From the IMG/VR virus record IMGVR_UViG_3300049489_000109, positions 1-41,829 of that record: 41,829 bases of DNA; one strand, 5' to 3'. The stretch is from a virus. A model generated the notes under the pieces. That model was not told the DNA's origin. It did no database searches and saw only the letters and a list, made by a program, of their open reading frames with translations. This document shows, piece after piece, positions 29,419 through 37,892 of the stretch (within the stretch, counting starts at the first letter, position 1; every line of letters begins with the position of its first letter). A program made the translations under genes and the position numbers.

Positions 29419-29991
29419 GTGAGTTCGGATATTAAAATTATTTTAACTAGAGATCAGACGTTGGTGTACATGGGAAATCGTAAACTATACGATGGGTATT
29501 CTTTTAAAATATGTAAGGATAAGGGGTTAGCGCAAGACTTAAAGCAAGAGAGTTTTATAAGATTAATAGAAAAAAGTATTCCAGTAGAGAAGATTTATTC
29601 AGATGGAGAAAAGGCGTTGGATGTTTTCTTTTATGCGTTTATGCGGAATTGGTTTAAGTCGAACGCTTTTAAGTCAAGGTATGAGTTGAATAGAAATATT
29701 ACTAATCATGATAATGGGACTTTAATTAATCCTATGGCTTATGAGTCTGAACAGACAGAAAGAAACGAGGTAAATGATTATGCTCAGAAATTAGTTGCAG
29801 AGTTTCTAGAATATAATATTGATGACACGAAGGACTCGATGTATTTTAAGCAGTTGTATAACTTATATAAAGAGATAGGAAACGTGTCTGAGATAAGTAG
29901 AAGGACTAAGATTCCAGTAAGGACTCTTTTTAAGGATTATGCTACGCTAAGGAAAATGATTAAGGATAAATACGAGGAGTTCAAGAAATGA
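29419..29991 (+). CDS. Sigma-factor-like transcription protein
   Basis: 190 residues. Residues ~35-55 (GLAQDLKQESFIRLIEK) match sigma region 2 ('..AEDLVQETFLRL..'), and residues ~155-190 (GNVSEISRRTKIPVRTLFKDYATLRKMIK) are a region-4-type helix-turn-helix. Phage sigma-like proteins redirect RNA polymerase to late genes. Its gene precedes the glycosyltransferase, terminase and (in a circular map) virion genes. The start is GTG, 5 nt after a -7 box. The ATG at 29470 would cut into the protein and is less likely. Target promoters may be the TTGCACA/TACTTA elements; that is inference. Confidence 0.65.
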   Translation: MSSDIKIILTRDQTLVYMGNRKLYDGYSFKICKDKGLAQDLKQESFIRLIEKSIPVEKIYSDGEKALDVFFYAFMRNWFKSNAFKSRYELNRNITNHDNGTLINPMAYESEQTERNEVNDYAQKLVAEFLEYNIDDTKDSMYFKQLYNLYKEIGNVSEISRRTKIPVRTLFKDYATLRKMIKDKYEEFKK

Positions 29992-31166
29992 GAATACTAA
30001 CTGTAATAGAAAACTGGAGGACAGAAATTAGCTTAGGAAATAATCCTGAGCAATGGAGTAGGACTAGCGGATTACAATACCACAGACAGATAGCTCCTTT
30101 AAATCATTTAGGTACAAATTACGATTGCACTATTACTTCGGTAGATAATATTATGAAGTTGTTTTCTGAAAATAGAATTACAACTGCGATATTACAATAC
30201 GACATGGTTATATTTCTTCGTCACGTTTCCATAGATGGATTGGGTGTTGAGATAATAAAAGCTATTCAAGCACAAGGCGTAAAGGTTGTAATTGATATAG
30301 ATGACTACTGGCTATTACCAGACACTCACGGAATGAAGCATGAGTACAAAGAAAAGAATTTAGCTAAACAACAAATAGAAGAATTACGACAAGCCGATTA
30401 TGTTACAACTACGACAGGACACTTTGCTTATAATTATATTAGACCAATCAATAAGAATGTAGATGTACTTGCAAACGCTATTGATGCGGTAAATGATACA
30501 CAATGGACTACTACAAAAACAGAGAGTTCCTTAACTAGATTTGGATGGGTTGGTGGGGTGTTCCATGCCAATGATTTAGAGTTGTGTTATAATTCATTTA
30601 ATCAAGTGTATTCTAATTCAGATACAAAGGATAAGGGGTTTCAATTTTGTTTAGGCGGTTATAATAATAATTCAGAGTATAACCATATTGAAAGGGTAAT
30701 GACTGGTAATTATACTAAATTAGATACGTGGTATTCCGATATGCTGAAAGGCACTACGGAGTATATCGACCATTATTCTTTAACACAAAAATACAGAAGA
30801 TTAAAGGCGAAGCCAGTAAATGAATATGGGGAGATATACGATGAGGTTGATGTTGCTTTAGTTCCTTTGATTAAGAATGATTTTACCTCTTGTAAAAGCC
30901 CCTTAAAAGTTGTCGAGGCTGGTTTTAAGAATTGCGCTGTTATCTGTCAGAACATTCACCCGTACTCACCAGTAATTAATAATAAGAACGCATTTTTAGT
31001 AGATAAGCCAGAGGATTGGTTTAAGTGGATTAAGTATTGTTTGAATAATAAAGGTGCTGTAAACGAAAAGGCAAAGCAGTTAAATGAGGATATGACAAGG
31101 GATTTTAATATGGATAAGTGGAGTAAGATAAGATATGAATTGTATAAACAAATAATTGATAAATGA
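29988..31166 (+). CDS. GT4-like glycosyltransferase (GT-B fold)
   Basis: 392 residues. The C-terminal half has the GT-B donor-site pattern (DVALVPLIKNDFTSCKSPLKVVEAGFKNCAVICQ, residues ~290-325), and the N-terminal half contains a Rossmann-like DMVIFLRHVSIDGLG..VKVVIDIDDYW. First of a run of sugar-transfer genes. No membrane segments, so it is cytosolic. The acceptor could be virion proteins, DNA or host glycans. Confidence 0.7.
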   Translation: MRILTVIENWRTEISLGNNPEQWSRTSGLQYHRQIAPLNHLGTNYDCTITSVDNIMKLFSENRITTAILQYDMVIFLRHVSIDGLGVEIIKAIQAQGVKVVIDIDDYWLLPDTHGMKHEYKEKNLAKQQIEELRQADYVTTTTGHFAYNYIRPINKNVDVLANAIDAVNDTQWTTTKTESSLTRFGWVGGVFHANDLELCYNSFNQVYSNSDTKDKGFQFCLGGYNNNSEYNHIERVMTGNYTKLDTWYSDMLKGTTEYIDHYSLTQKYRRLKAKPVNEYGEIYDEVDVALVPLIKNDFTSCKSPLKVVEAGFKNCAVICQNIHPYSPVINNKNAFLVDKPEDWFKWIKYCLNNKGAVNEKAKQLNEDMTRDFNMDKWSKIRYELYKQIIDK

Positions 31167-31318
31167 CAGAAGAAGAAAAGAGATTAAAGAAAGACTTACA
31201 ACATTTCGAGGATAGAAGGTTAAGAGCTTATCTAAAGGGATATACTCTTTTTAGATTTGGGTACTATTACAATAAGGATTTAGGAAGAAGATTACCCCAA
31301 TATCATAGTGTTAAATGA
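31163..31318 (+). CDS. 51-residue basic hypothetical protein
   Basis: Very basic, with a TEEEKRLKKDLQHFEDRRLR helix and a Tyr-rich end (FRFGYYYNKDLGRRLPQYH). It overlaps the glycosyltransferase stop by 4 nt. Not recognised. Confidence 0.45.
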   Translation: MTEEEKRLKKDLQHFEDRRLRAYLKGYTLFRFGYYYNKDLGRRLPQYHSVK

Positions 31319-31354
31319 GTGAGTACGAATGTCAAAACTTTTGGAAAGAGTTAA

Positions 31355-32020
31355 ATGAAAATAGGAGTAGGGGTAACAACAACAACAAGTAGAAAGCAAC
31401 ACTATCAAGTGTGGTTAAAGATGTTTATTGAGAATACGCCTGATTATAATGACGTAAATAAATATGTATTCTATACCGCACTAGATCAACCTACAATTGC
31501 TCAAGGAAAGAATATGTGCTTAATTGCTTTAGAGGATTGCGATTATATTTTCTTATTCGACGATGATTGCTTTGTCACTAGAAAAGATTGGGCTGAATAT
31601 TTTATAGGGGCGCATAAAGCAAGTGGTGAGCATCATTTTTTATACTTAAACAAAAGACTGCATAACTTTTATAAGTACGAAAATGGATTAAGTTATTTCA
31701 AAGATTGCGGTGGGTGCTTCATGTTCCTTACGAAAGATGTCGTTAAGTATGTTGGCGGGTTTAACAAGGAATACAAAAGGTATGGATTTGAACACGCTGG
31801 TTATTCGCAACGGATATTCAGAGCTAAGTTTAATTCAGAGCCTTACATTATGCCTCAGTTAGCTAGTGGTTATTTATTTAGTTTGGATTACGATGGTGCG
31901 TGGGATAATTTAATTCATTACCCAAGCTGTATTGATGACATGAGTAATTTAGAAGGGTATAAAAAATACAATTGGGAGGTTTATAAAAAAGATATTCAAC
32001 AAATAGAACAACCGCTATGA
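31355..32020 (+). CDS. GT-A-type glycosyltransferase
   Basis: 221 residues. DCDYIFLFDDDCFVTRKDW (residues ~65-85) carries the DDD metal-binding motif of GT-A enzymes, and a FKDCGGCFMFLTKDVVKYVGGFNKEYKRYGFEHAGYSQR block resembles the acceptor or galactosyltransferase-like C-terminal part. It overlaps the next YopX gene by 4 nt. Confidence 0.7.
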   Translation: MKIGVGVTTTTSRKQHYQVWLKMFIENTPDYNDVNKYVFYTALDQPTIAQGKNMCLIALEDCDYIFLFDDDCFVTRKDWAEYFIGAHKASGEHHFLYLNKRLHNFYKYENGLSYFKDCGGCFMFLTKDVVKYVGGFNKEYKRYGFEHAGYSQRIFRAKFNSEPYIMPQLASGYLFSLDYDGAWDNLIHYPSCIDDMSNLEGYKKYNWEVYKKDIQQIEQPL

Positions 32021-32433
32021 GAGAAATAAAGTTTAGAGTTTGGGAGCAGAATATTAAAACAATGGTATATCCAGGTGGTACTATTGGAATGTGTAATGAA
32101 GACGGAGCGTCTCGTCTAGAGCAATATTTTAATATTGAACCGTCAATAAAATTAGCCTCTGATGGTTGGGATGTTGAAGAAGAAGGAAAGTTGCCTTGTA
32201 TATTAATGGGATATACTAATTTAAAAGATAATCATGGGAATGAAATTTACGAGGGTGATATTTTAAGGGGGGTTGGAATAAATGGTGAAGAAAAAATAGG
32301 GGAAGTGAAAATGTGGGTACAGGGCGGTACTTGGATTGTTCTATTTGAATACCCAAACATATTTGATAATTTATGTCAAAGAGGATGGGATGTAATAGGG
32401 AATATTTATGAAAATCCTAAATTATTAAAATGA
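32017..32433 (+). CDS. YopX-like protein (copy 3)
   Basis: 138 residues: KFRVWEQNIKTMVYP, TNLKDNHGNEIYEGDIL, GWDVIGNIYENPKLL. Same signature as copies 1 and 2 but an extended N-terminal loop. It is set between glycosyltransferase genes with ATGA overlaps on both sides. Confidence 0.85.
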   Translation: MREIKFRVWEQNIKTMVYPGGTIGMCNEDGASRLEQYFNIEPSIKLASDGWDVEEEGKLPCILMGYTNLKDNHGNEIYEGDILRGVGINGEEKIGEVKMWVQGGTWIVLFEYPNIFDNLCQRGWDVIGNIYENPKLLK

Positions 32434-33086
32434 AGATATTAATTAAGTTCGCTAGTCGGTCACGACCTTTAAAGATTATTGAGTGCTTAAAAAACATTCG
32501 TGAAACCATTGAGGATAAAGAGAATTATCACATTATATTATCATTGGATTACGACGATGAGATGAGTTTAAAGTATGTTTATCAGTTCATGGGAGAAGAT
32601 GTTGAGGTAAGGTTCGGTAAGTCTAAAGGCAAGATTAATGCTATCAATAGAGATATTCCTAATGATTCTAATTACGATATTGTTATCTGCATGAGTGACG
32701 ATATGAAGTTTATCGTTAATGGATGGGATAATAAAGTAAGGGACTTATTTAACGCAAATAAAGATAAACACGTATTGCATTTGGGAGATGGAAATAGGGA
32801 CGACTTAATTACCATGTCAATCACTACATGGGAGGAATATAAAAAGAACGGACATAAGATTTACTATCCTGAATATAAAAGTGTTTATTGTGATAACGAC
32901 CAAACAGATAAGGCTAAATTAGAGGGTACATATTTTTATAATAGTCAAGTATTATTTAACCACCTACATCCAGGATATGGTAGGGGTGAGATGGATGATC
33001 AGTATTTAAGAACAGAAAGTAGAGAATTATACGATCACGATTTACAAGTTTATGAACGAAGAAAAGCAAATGGATTCAAAGATTAA
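32430..33086 (+). CDS. GT-A-like glycosyltransferase
   Basis: 218 residues: LIKFASRSRPLKIIECLKNIRETI at the N-terminus and CMSDDMKFIVNGWD (residues ~92-105) as DxD-type site; a HPGYGRGEMDDQYL end resembles acceptor-loop residues. Similar phage proteins are found in multi-gene glycosylation clusters. It overlaps the next gene start by about 35 nt. Confidence 0.6.
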   Translation: MKILIKFASRSRPLKIIECLKNIRETIEDKENYHIILSLDYDDEMSLKYVYQFMGEDVEVRFGKSKGKINAINRDIPNDSNYDIVICMSDDMKFIVNGWDNKVRDLFNANKDKHVLHLGDGNRDDLITMSITTWEEYKKNGHKIYYPEYKSVYCDNDQTDKAKLEGTYFYNSQVLFNHLHPGYGRGEMDDQYLRTESRELYDHDLQVYERRKANGFKD

Positions 33087-33633
33087 GTTAAGTATATTAA
33101 TTTGCATGACTCACGATCGTGCAGACTTTTTGACTAGACTTTTATGGATTCTGAATCCACAAATAGACGGAAAGCCTATTGAGGTGTTGACTAACTACGA
33201 GGATATAAGCATAGGGGCAAAAAGAAATTCTTTACTAGAGTCTAGTAAGGGAGAGTATGTTTGCTTTGTAGACTCAGACGACTTGGTTTGTTCCGAGTAT
33301 GTTGATTTATTTGAGGAGGCTATTATTGATAAGCCAGACGCTTGTTCTTTATTAGGAGTAATAACGTTTGACGGTAGTAATCCAGAGATATTTGAACATT
33401 CAGTAAAGTATAATGAATGGAAGACAAATGATACTGGAGGAGTGAAGTACGAACGATATATTAATCATTTGAATTTTATTAAAAGAGAAATAGCTATTCA
33501 GATAAAATATCCCGATATAAGTCATGGAGAAGATAAGTCATGGTCGGATGCTTTAAGGTTAAGTGGATTAGTAAAGAGTGAGAAAGAGATAAGTAAAGTA
33601 TTGTATCATTATGAATATAGAAGCAAGAAATGA
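33052..33633 (+). CDS. GT2-family glycosyltransferase
   Basis: 193 residues, a small GT2: SILICMTHDRADFLTRLLWIL, ISIGAKRNSLLESSKGEYVCFVDSDDLVCSEY with DSDD (residues ~78-81). A start at 33070 (MDSKIKLSIL) is equally good and reduces the overlap with the preceding gene. The C-terminal DISHGEDKSWSDAL resembles a catalytic ED pair. It ends with an ATGA junction. Confidence 0.75.
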   Translation: MNEEKQMDSKIKLSILICMTHDRADFLTRLLWILNPQIDGKPIEVLTNYEDISIGAKRNSLLESSKGEYVCFVDSDDLVCSEYVDLFEEAIIDKPDACSLLGVITFDGSNPEIFEHSVKYNEWKTNDTGGVKYERYINHLNFIKREIAIQIKYPDISHGEDKSWSDALRLSGLVKSEKEISKVLYHYEYRSKK

Positions 33634-33776
33634 AAATAAGTTGCATACAAATAAGTAACAATAGCGAGTTGTTTGGATATAAAAACAAACAAGGTAATTT
33701 AGTTATTGGGTGGTTTTCACCAGAAGACGTTAAGAATATTGAAATAATTTTAAATAGTTTAAACAAGTATTTATGA
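33630..33776 (+). CDS. 48-residue hypothetical protein
   Basis: A small protein (MKISCIQISNNSELFGYKNK...) with WFSPEDVKNIEIILNSLNKYL at its end. It shares ATGA junctions with both neighbours, which supports translation. No function. Confidence 0.5.
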   Translation: MKISCIQISNNSELFGYKNKQGNLVIGWFSPEDVKNIEIILNSLNKYL

Positions 33777-34654
33777 GTAAAGCGATTAGTTACGCATTGT
33801 TTGGGAGTCAAGAAAACAGAGTTGAAAACTGTTTCGATTTTTTTTCTTACAAAAGATCATTAATGATTAATTTAAGAATGAATAGATTACTGTATCCTGA
33901 TTGGGAAGTGGTTGTTCATACCGACTTAAATGATTATACGCTTAACATATTACACGAACAAGGGTTAATTAGATTGGTTAAATGCCAATCAGCACCTTTA
34001 TGCAAAGCTATGTTATGGAGGATGAAACCCATCTTTGAAGTCGGTATTCATGACGGTAAAAAATACACCCATGTTCTTTGTAGAGATTTAGATTCTCCGC
34101 CAACTTATAGAGAAGTACAAGCGGTCGAATATTGGATGAGTACTGGTAAGTCGGTACACGCTATTACAGACTCGGTAAGCCATGATGTTCCTTTATTAGG
34201 CGGAATGATTGGATTCGTTCCAAAAGACTTTACGATGCGAACAGGGTGGAATAGTTGGGATGAATTAATGGGACAAGCTCGTTCTCATTTCGAGAACAAA
34301 GGATCAGATCAAGCATTTTTAACACAAGTTGTTTATCCAATATTTGCCAATAAAGGAAGTGAGTCAATAGTCCAGCATTATTTTAACGGATTTTCAAATA
34401 CTTTTTTAAGTGAGTATCACACTTGTACTTGTCCACCCCCCTCTGGGCATAGGTCAGATTGCCCAAACAACTACCCTATTAATTTACCTGATGAATTAAA
34501 AGAAACAAATTCTGTTTGTGGTCATATAGGAAGTTCGGGCGCATATTCCTCTGAAATAGAGAGGTTTATGTATAAATATAGGGATAGATTTATTGATCTT
34601 TATAATATAGAAAAAGATTCTCCTGAAATTTTTTACTGGGTAAACCAATGGTAG
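33773..34654 (+). CDS. Glycosyltransferase-like protein
   Basis: 293 residues. CRDLDSPPTYREVQAVEYWM (residues ~104-123) has a DLD site like those of mannosyltransferase/GT32-like proteins, with ..HVLCRDLDS.. and later VPLLGGMIGFVPKDF. A Cys-rich loop (CTCPPPSGHRSDCPNN) is unusual for the family and could bind metal. It overlaps the GIY-YIG gene by 7 nt. Confidence 0.6.
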   Translation: MSKAISYALFGSQENRVENCFDFFSYKRSLMINLRMNRLLYPDWEVVVHTDLNDYTLNILHEQGLIRLVKCQSAPLCKAMLWRMKPIFEVGIHDGKKYTHVLCRDLDSPPTYREVQAVEYWMSTGKSVHAITDSVSHDVPLLGGMIGFVPKDFTMRTGWNSWDELMGQARSHFENKGSDQAFLTQVVYPIFANKGSESIVQHYFNGFSNTFLSEYHTCTCPPPSGHRSDCPNNYPINLPDELKETNSVCGHIGSSGAYSSEIERFMYKYRDRFIDLYNIEKDSPEIFYWVNQW

Positions 34655-35328
34655 GTATTTATAAAATAGAAAGCCCTAGTGGGAAGGTGTATATTGGTCA
34701 ATCTGTAAATATAACAGATAGAAAACGGAGGTATGCAAACCTACACTGTAAGGGTCAAAGAAAGATTTACAGATCAATAATGAAATATGGTTGGGACAAG
34801 CATATATTTTCCGTGTTGATTGAGTGTGAAATTAATCGATTAAATGATTTAGAAATTTATTATAGTGAGTTGTATGATAGTACTAATCCTAAAACGGGAT
34901 TAAATTTAAGATATTGTGGGGGGAGTCGTGGCAAGGCTTCAGAAGAAACTAAAAAACTAATGTCGATAGCCATGACTGGAAAGAAACATACAGATGAGGC
35001 TAGGGCAAAAATAAAGGAGAGAAGGAAATATCAAGTAATTACAGAGGAAACTAAAATGAAATTAAGGGGACGAACAGCTTGGAATAAGGGATTACCCCTG
35101 TCAAAAGAAACTAGACAAAAACTAAGAGATTTTAATACTGGTTTGTTAGGGGTGGATGCTTTTGGTCATAGGGGAATTATTCAATCAACAAAAAATGGAA
35201 CTATTATTAATTTTTGGCATGGTGCTAGAGATGTTGCAAGAGGTTGTGGTTATGCTTGGGGTGTTATAAACAGATGTGCTAGGGGAGAAAGACTAACTGC
35301 TTATGGATATAAATGGGAGTATGATTAA
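34648..35328 (+). CDS. GIY-YIG homing endonuclease
   Basis: 226 residues: the GIY-YIG module at residues 1-90 (GIYKIESPSGKVYIGQSVN; the catalytic Arg in KRRY; E68-like LNDLEIYYSELYD), followed by NUMOD3 repeats (GKKHTDEARAKIKERR; RTAWNKGLPLSKETRQKL) and an IENR1-type helix-turn-helix (ARDVARGCGYAWGVINRCARGERLTAYGYKW). Such freestanding enzymes spread between phages. It sits within the glycosyltransferase run. Confidence 0.9.
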   Translation: MVGIYKIESPSGKVYIGQSVNITDRKRRYANLHCKGQRKIYRSIMKYGWDKHIFSVLIECEINRLNDLEIYYSELYDSTNPKTGLNLRYCGGSRGKASEETKKLMSIAMTGKKHTDEARAKIKERRKYQVITEETKMKLRGRTAWNKGLPLSKETRQKLRDFNTGLLGVDAFGHRGIIQSTKNGTIINFWHGARDVARGCGYAWGVINRCARGERLTAYGYKWEYD

Positions 35329-35443
35329 ATTAAATAATAAAATAGCTAGAAAACTATTTACAGAAGAAGATCATTTAATCTATGGGTTAATGGTTTCTAT
35401 TTGCATTACAGTAATAATTGTTGTATATTTATGTGTCACATGA
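35321..35443 (+). CDS. 40-residue membrane peptide
   Basis: One hydrophobic helix at the C-terminal half (LIYGLMVSICITVIIVVYLCV). It overlaps the endonuclease stop and the next ATG (ATGA). Confidence 0.45.
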   Translation: MIKLNNKIARKLFTEEDHLIYGLMVSICITVIIVVYLCVT

Positions 35444-35586
35444 TTGAATTAGTTTACGAGAATAATTTAGTAAAGATATTCGTTGAGAATATTAATTTAG
35501 AGAATAGTACTGATGTGTTTTCAGTAGTTAAGCTTGTAACAGATAAAGGAGAAATGATTTATAATATAAACCCTTATAATAAGTAA
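35440..35586 (+). CDS. 48-residue hypothetical protein
   Basis: Starts at the ATGA with the preceding membrane peptide; an in-frame TTG at 35401 is less likely. Beta-rich (ELVYENNLVKIFVENINLENS). TAATG overlap with the following glycosyltransferase. Confidence 0.5.
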   Translation: MIELVYENNLVKIFVENINLENSTDVFSVVKLVTDKGEMIYNINPYNK

Positions 35587-36347
35587 TGGATAGAATAGTA
35601 GTAATATCAACAAACAATAATCCAGATTATTTTTTTTACGCTCCGTACATGGAGAAGGCTTGGAATAGTTTTGGGTGGAGATTAGCCATAGTAGTAACGC
35701 ATGACGTTAGTATTGAAGATTTAAAACTCAATCCTAAGGGTAATACTATTGTAATTAAACTGCCAAATATTGATGGGATAAGATTAGAAACACAGGCTCA
35801 GGCTGGTAGACTGTATGCTTGTAATCATTTGCCGGAGAATTGTATTGTAATGACAAGTGATATGGATTTACTTCCATTGTCTAATTATTGGAATCCAAGT
35901 ATTAATGATGTAACTATTTATGGTTATGATTTAACTTGGCGTAGCTTTTTTCCAATGGGATATTGTGCAATGAGTAGAGATAATTGGATTAAGTATTTAA
36001 ACTTAACGGGTGATACAGAAAAAGATTTCTTAAGAGATGCGAATGATAGAAGTGTAAAACACGACCCTTATAGCTCAGACTGGTCGGTATATTGGGACTA
36101 CGATTGGGATTTACTTACAACTAGATTAAGTCCATTCAAAGATCAATTAACGTTTATAGATAGGGGTCAAATAGATATTGCAGGAGCGACATTAGCTAAA
36201 GGAAGAATCGATAGATATAATTGGGAGGTGACACAGAGCCAACCCGAGCCTTTTATCGATGCTCATTGTGAGAATAATAATACACAACACCCTGTTAAAC
36301 TAGAACCATTTTTAAAAGTATTTACTAAATATCACGGAGAATTATGA
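35586..36347 (+). CDS. GT-A-like glycosyltransferase
   Basis: 253 residues. CIVMTSDMDLLPL (residues ~86-98) contains the DxD site; GRLYACNHLPEN before it and the DWSVYWDYDWDLLTTRLSPF segment fit a GT8/GT32-like fold. The last segment contains FIDAHCENNN and HPVKLEPFLKVF. It overlaps the next gene by 4 nt. Confidence 0.6.
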   Translation: MDRIVVISTNNNPDYFFYAPYMEKAWNSFGWRLAIVVTHDVSIEDLKLNPKGNTIVIKLPNIDGIRLETQAQAGRLYACNHLPENCIVMTSDMDLLPLSNYWNPSINDVTIYGYDLTWRSFFPMGYCAMSRDNWIKYLNLTGDTEKDFLRDANDRSVKHDPYSSDWSVYWDYDWDLLTTRLSPFKDQLTFIDRGQIDIAGATLAKGRIDRYNWEVTQSQPEPFIDAHCENNNTQHPVKLEPFLKVFTKYHGEL

Positions 36348-36880
36348 AAGAAAAATTTTGTGCAAGTGGTGGTGACTTATGTTACTACCCTTTATTATTT
36401 AAAGCCCTAGAGTCAAGCGAGGGTGAAGTATTAGAGTTTGGAATGGGTCACGGATCGACTCCATTATTAAACGAGTATTGTACTAAGAAAAAAAGAACTC
36501 TTAAATCTTTTGACTATAATCAAGAGTGGAGGTCTAAGTTTGATAATAGCTTAAATGATTTTCACTCTAGCGAATTGGTAACTGACTGGAAGGATGTTTA
36601 CCGAAACAACAAGGACGCTTCTGTAATATTTATAGATCAAAGTCCAGGTGAAGAAAGGAAGTTTACAATAGTTAACTACAAAGATACCGCTGGTATATTG
36701 GTTATTCATGACACAGAGCCAGTGGGTGCGGGAGCTTACTTTGTTCGACCTGAGTTTAAGTATTTTAAATATAAGGTAGAGGTACAAACAGAGGGTGCAT
36801 GGGCAACCGCACTAAGTAATGAAATTGATATTACTAAGTGGGTTGGTGAGCAGTTTGGAGCATATACAATCGTCCTATGA
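36344..36880 (+). CDS. SAM-dependent methyltransferase-like protein
   Basis: 178 residues with a Rossmann-like SAM site (GEVLEFGMGHGSTPLLNEY, residues ~27-45), SFDYNQEWRSKF as the acidic second loop, and SVIFIDQSPG (motif IV-like). It is in the glycosylation cluster, so it may methylate a sugar or related acceptor. Overlaps both neighbours (ATGA). Confidence 0.65.
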   Translation: MKEKFCASGGDLCYYPLLFKALESSEGEVLEFGMGHGSTPLLNEYCTKKKRTLKSFDYNQEWRSKFDNSLNDFHSSELVTDWKDVYRNNKDASVIFIDQSPGEERKFTIVNYKDTAGILVIHDTEPVGAGAYFVRPEFKYFKYKVEVQTEGAWATALSNEIDITKWVGEQFGAYTIVL

Positions 36881-37293
36881 GATCGGACACTTGTGTCGTG
36901 AGTGTTGCTTTTCGTGAGCCTTACTTAACACATAGTAAGACTCAGGAAGAATACATAAGGCAGACTAGCCCTGAAATAGATATGCTTCTCTTTAGGGACA
37001 GGTTACCTTATAAGGGCGGTGTGTATGAAGATAATATAGTAAGTAGGTTTCAAGAGTCTTTGTATGGGTTTAAGCCCCACGCAATACAACAAGCCATTGA
37101 TTTAGGTTATAAGAAAGTTATTTGGTTAGACCCCTCTGTGTTACCTATTGTTAACATGAGAGTATTAGTAAAATCATTAGAAGTTAATCCAATAATTATA
37201 AGAACTGGTGAACTAAGGCGGGGCATTTTGATTAATGATATTTTATTTGTATATTTACAGCATGATAAACTACATTTACATAATAGCGTTTAG
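36877..37293 (+). CDS. Glycosyltransferase-like protein, probably shortened
   Basis: 138 residues. HAIQQAIDLGYKKVIWLDPSVLPIVNM (residues ~68-95) resembles the donor-binding half of a GT-A enzyme, with WLDPS replacing the DxD-type motif. The usual acceptor part after it is missing. The next gene starts inside its 3' end (37262), so the C-terminus may have been lost by insertion. Confidence 0.5.
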   Translation: MRSDTCVVSVAFREPYLTHSKTQEEYIRQTSPEIDMLLFRDRLPYKGGVYEDNIVSRFQESLYGFKPHAIQQAIDLGYKKVIWLDPSVLPIVNMRVLVKSLEVNPIIIRTGELRRGILINDILFVYLQHDKLHLHNSV

Positions 37294-37510
37294 CTTGGTG
37301 TTTTCCTTATTAAGTGGAATACCTCAGCAATATAAGATTACTAACCGTAAACCATTTACTTGTGAAAGTTGTATGAGCTTCTGGACAACCATTCTTTACG
37401 AGGATAGTATCGTTCAGGATAACTTCTTTATCTCATTAGGGGTTGCCTGTATCTCATTCATAGCAACACATTTAGTTAGCAAGTGGTACTTAAGATACGT
37501 GGGGGCATGA
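37262..37510 (+). CDS. Small membrane protein
   Basis: 82 residues from ATG 37262, with two or three hydrophobic segments (YIYIIAFSLVFSLLSGI; FISLGVACISFIATHLVSKWYL) and a CESCMSFWTT cysteine pair. An in-frame TTG at 37235 would lengthen it but lies in the preceding gene. Overlap of 4 nt with the next gene. Confidence 0.55.
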   Translation: MINYIYIIAFSLVFSLLSGIPQQYKITNRKPFTCESCMSFWTTILYEDSIVQDNFFISLGVACISFIATHLVSKWYLRYVGA

Positions 37511-37665
37511 TTGAAGTAGGTCATAATTTTTTTATAGGTGAGTTTTCATACGCTTACTTTATTAATAATTTAGGAGAAAAGATGCTAATTATTGAGGACT
37601 TCTCTAAAGAGGATTATAAGTGTATGGATATTATTCACGAGTCATTAGTTAAAAATACTAAGTGA
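37507..37665 (+). CDS. 52-residue hypothetical protein
   Basis: Starts at the ATGA with the membrane gene (37507); the upstream ATG at 37483 would overlap more. Beta then helix (VGHNFFIGEFSYAYFINNLGEKMLIIEDF). Ends in GTGA with the next gene. Confidence 0.5.
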   Translation: MIEVGHNFFIGEFSYAYFINNLGEKMLIIEDFSKEDYKCMDIIHESLVKNTK

Positions 37666-37889
37666 AACTAACAGAAGATCAATACAATAGATTAAAACCC
37701 TTTAGACCTCTATTAGACCTATTCGGTCAGACTGGACAGCTAGTTAGTAGTAGTGGAAACGAAACGTTTGTATCTATTCATAAAGAGCTAGACCCCTCAT
37801 CGAGTGGGTGTATTACTTGTGGTGGCGAGATAGTCGCAATTTGCAGAAGGTTAAATGATTTCATAAAAGAGTACGAATCAAAACTATAA
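37662..37889 (+). CDS. 75-residue hypothetical protein
   Basis: GTG start overlapping the preceding stop (GTGA). Helical with a short Cys cluster (CITCGGEIVAIC) that could bind a metal ion. No family recognised. Confidence 0.55.
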   Translation: MKLTEDQYNRLKPFRPLLDLFGQTGQLVSSSGNETFVSIHKELDPSSSGCITCGGEIVAICRRLNDFIKEYESKL

Positions 37890-37892
37890 AAT

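Noticed and set aside
31315-31392. 25-codon ORF between two cluster genes
   Set aside because: Very short, overlaps the next gene by 38 nt and ends in an Asn run; no support beyond an ATGA.
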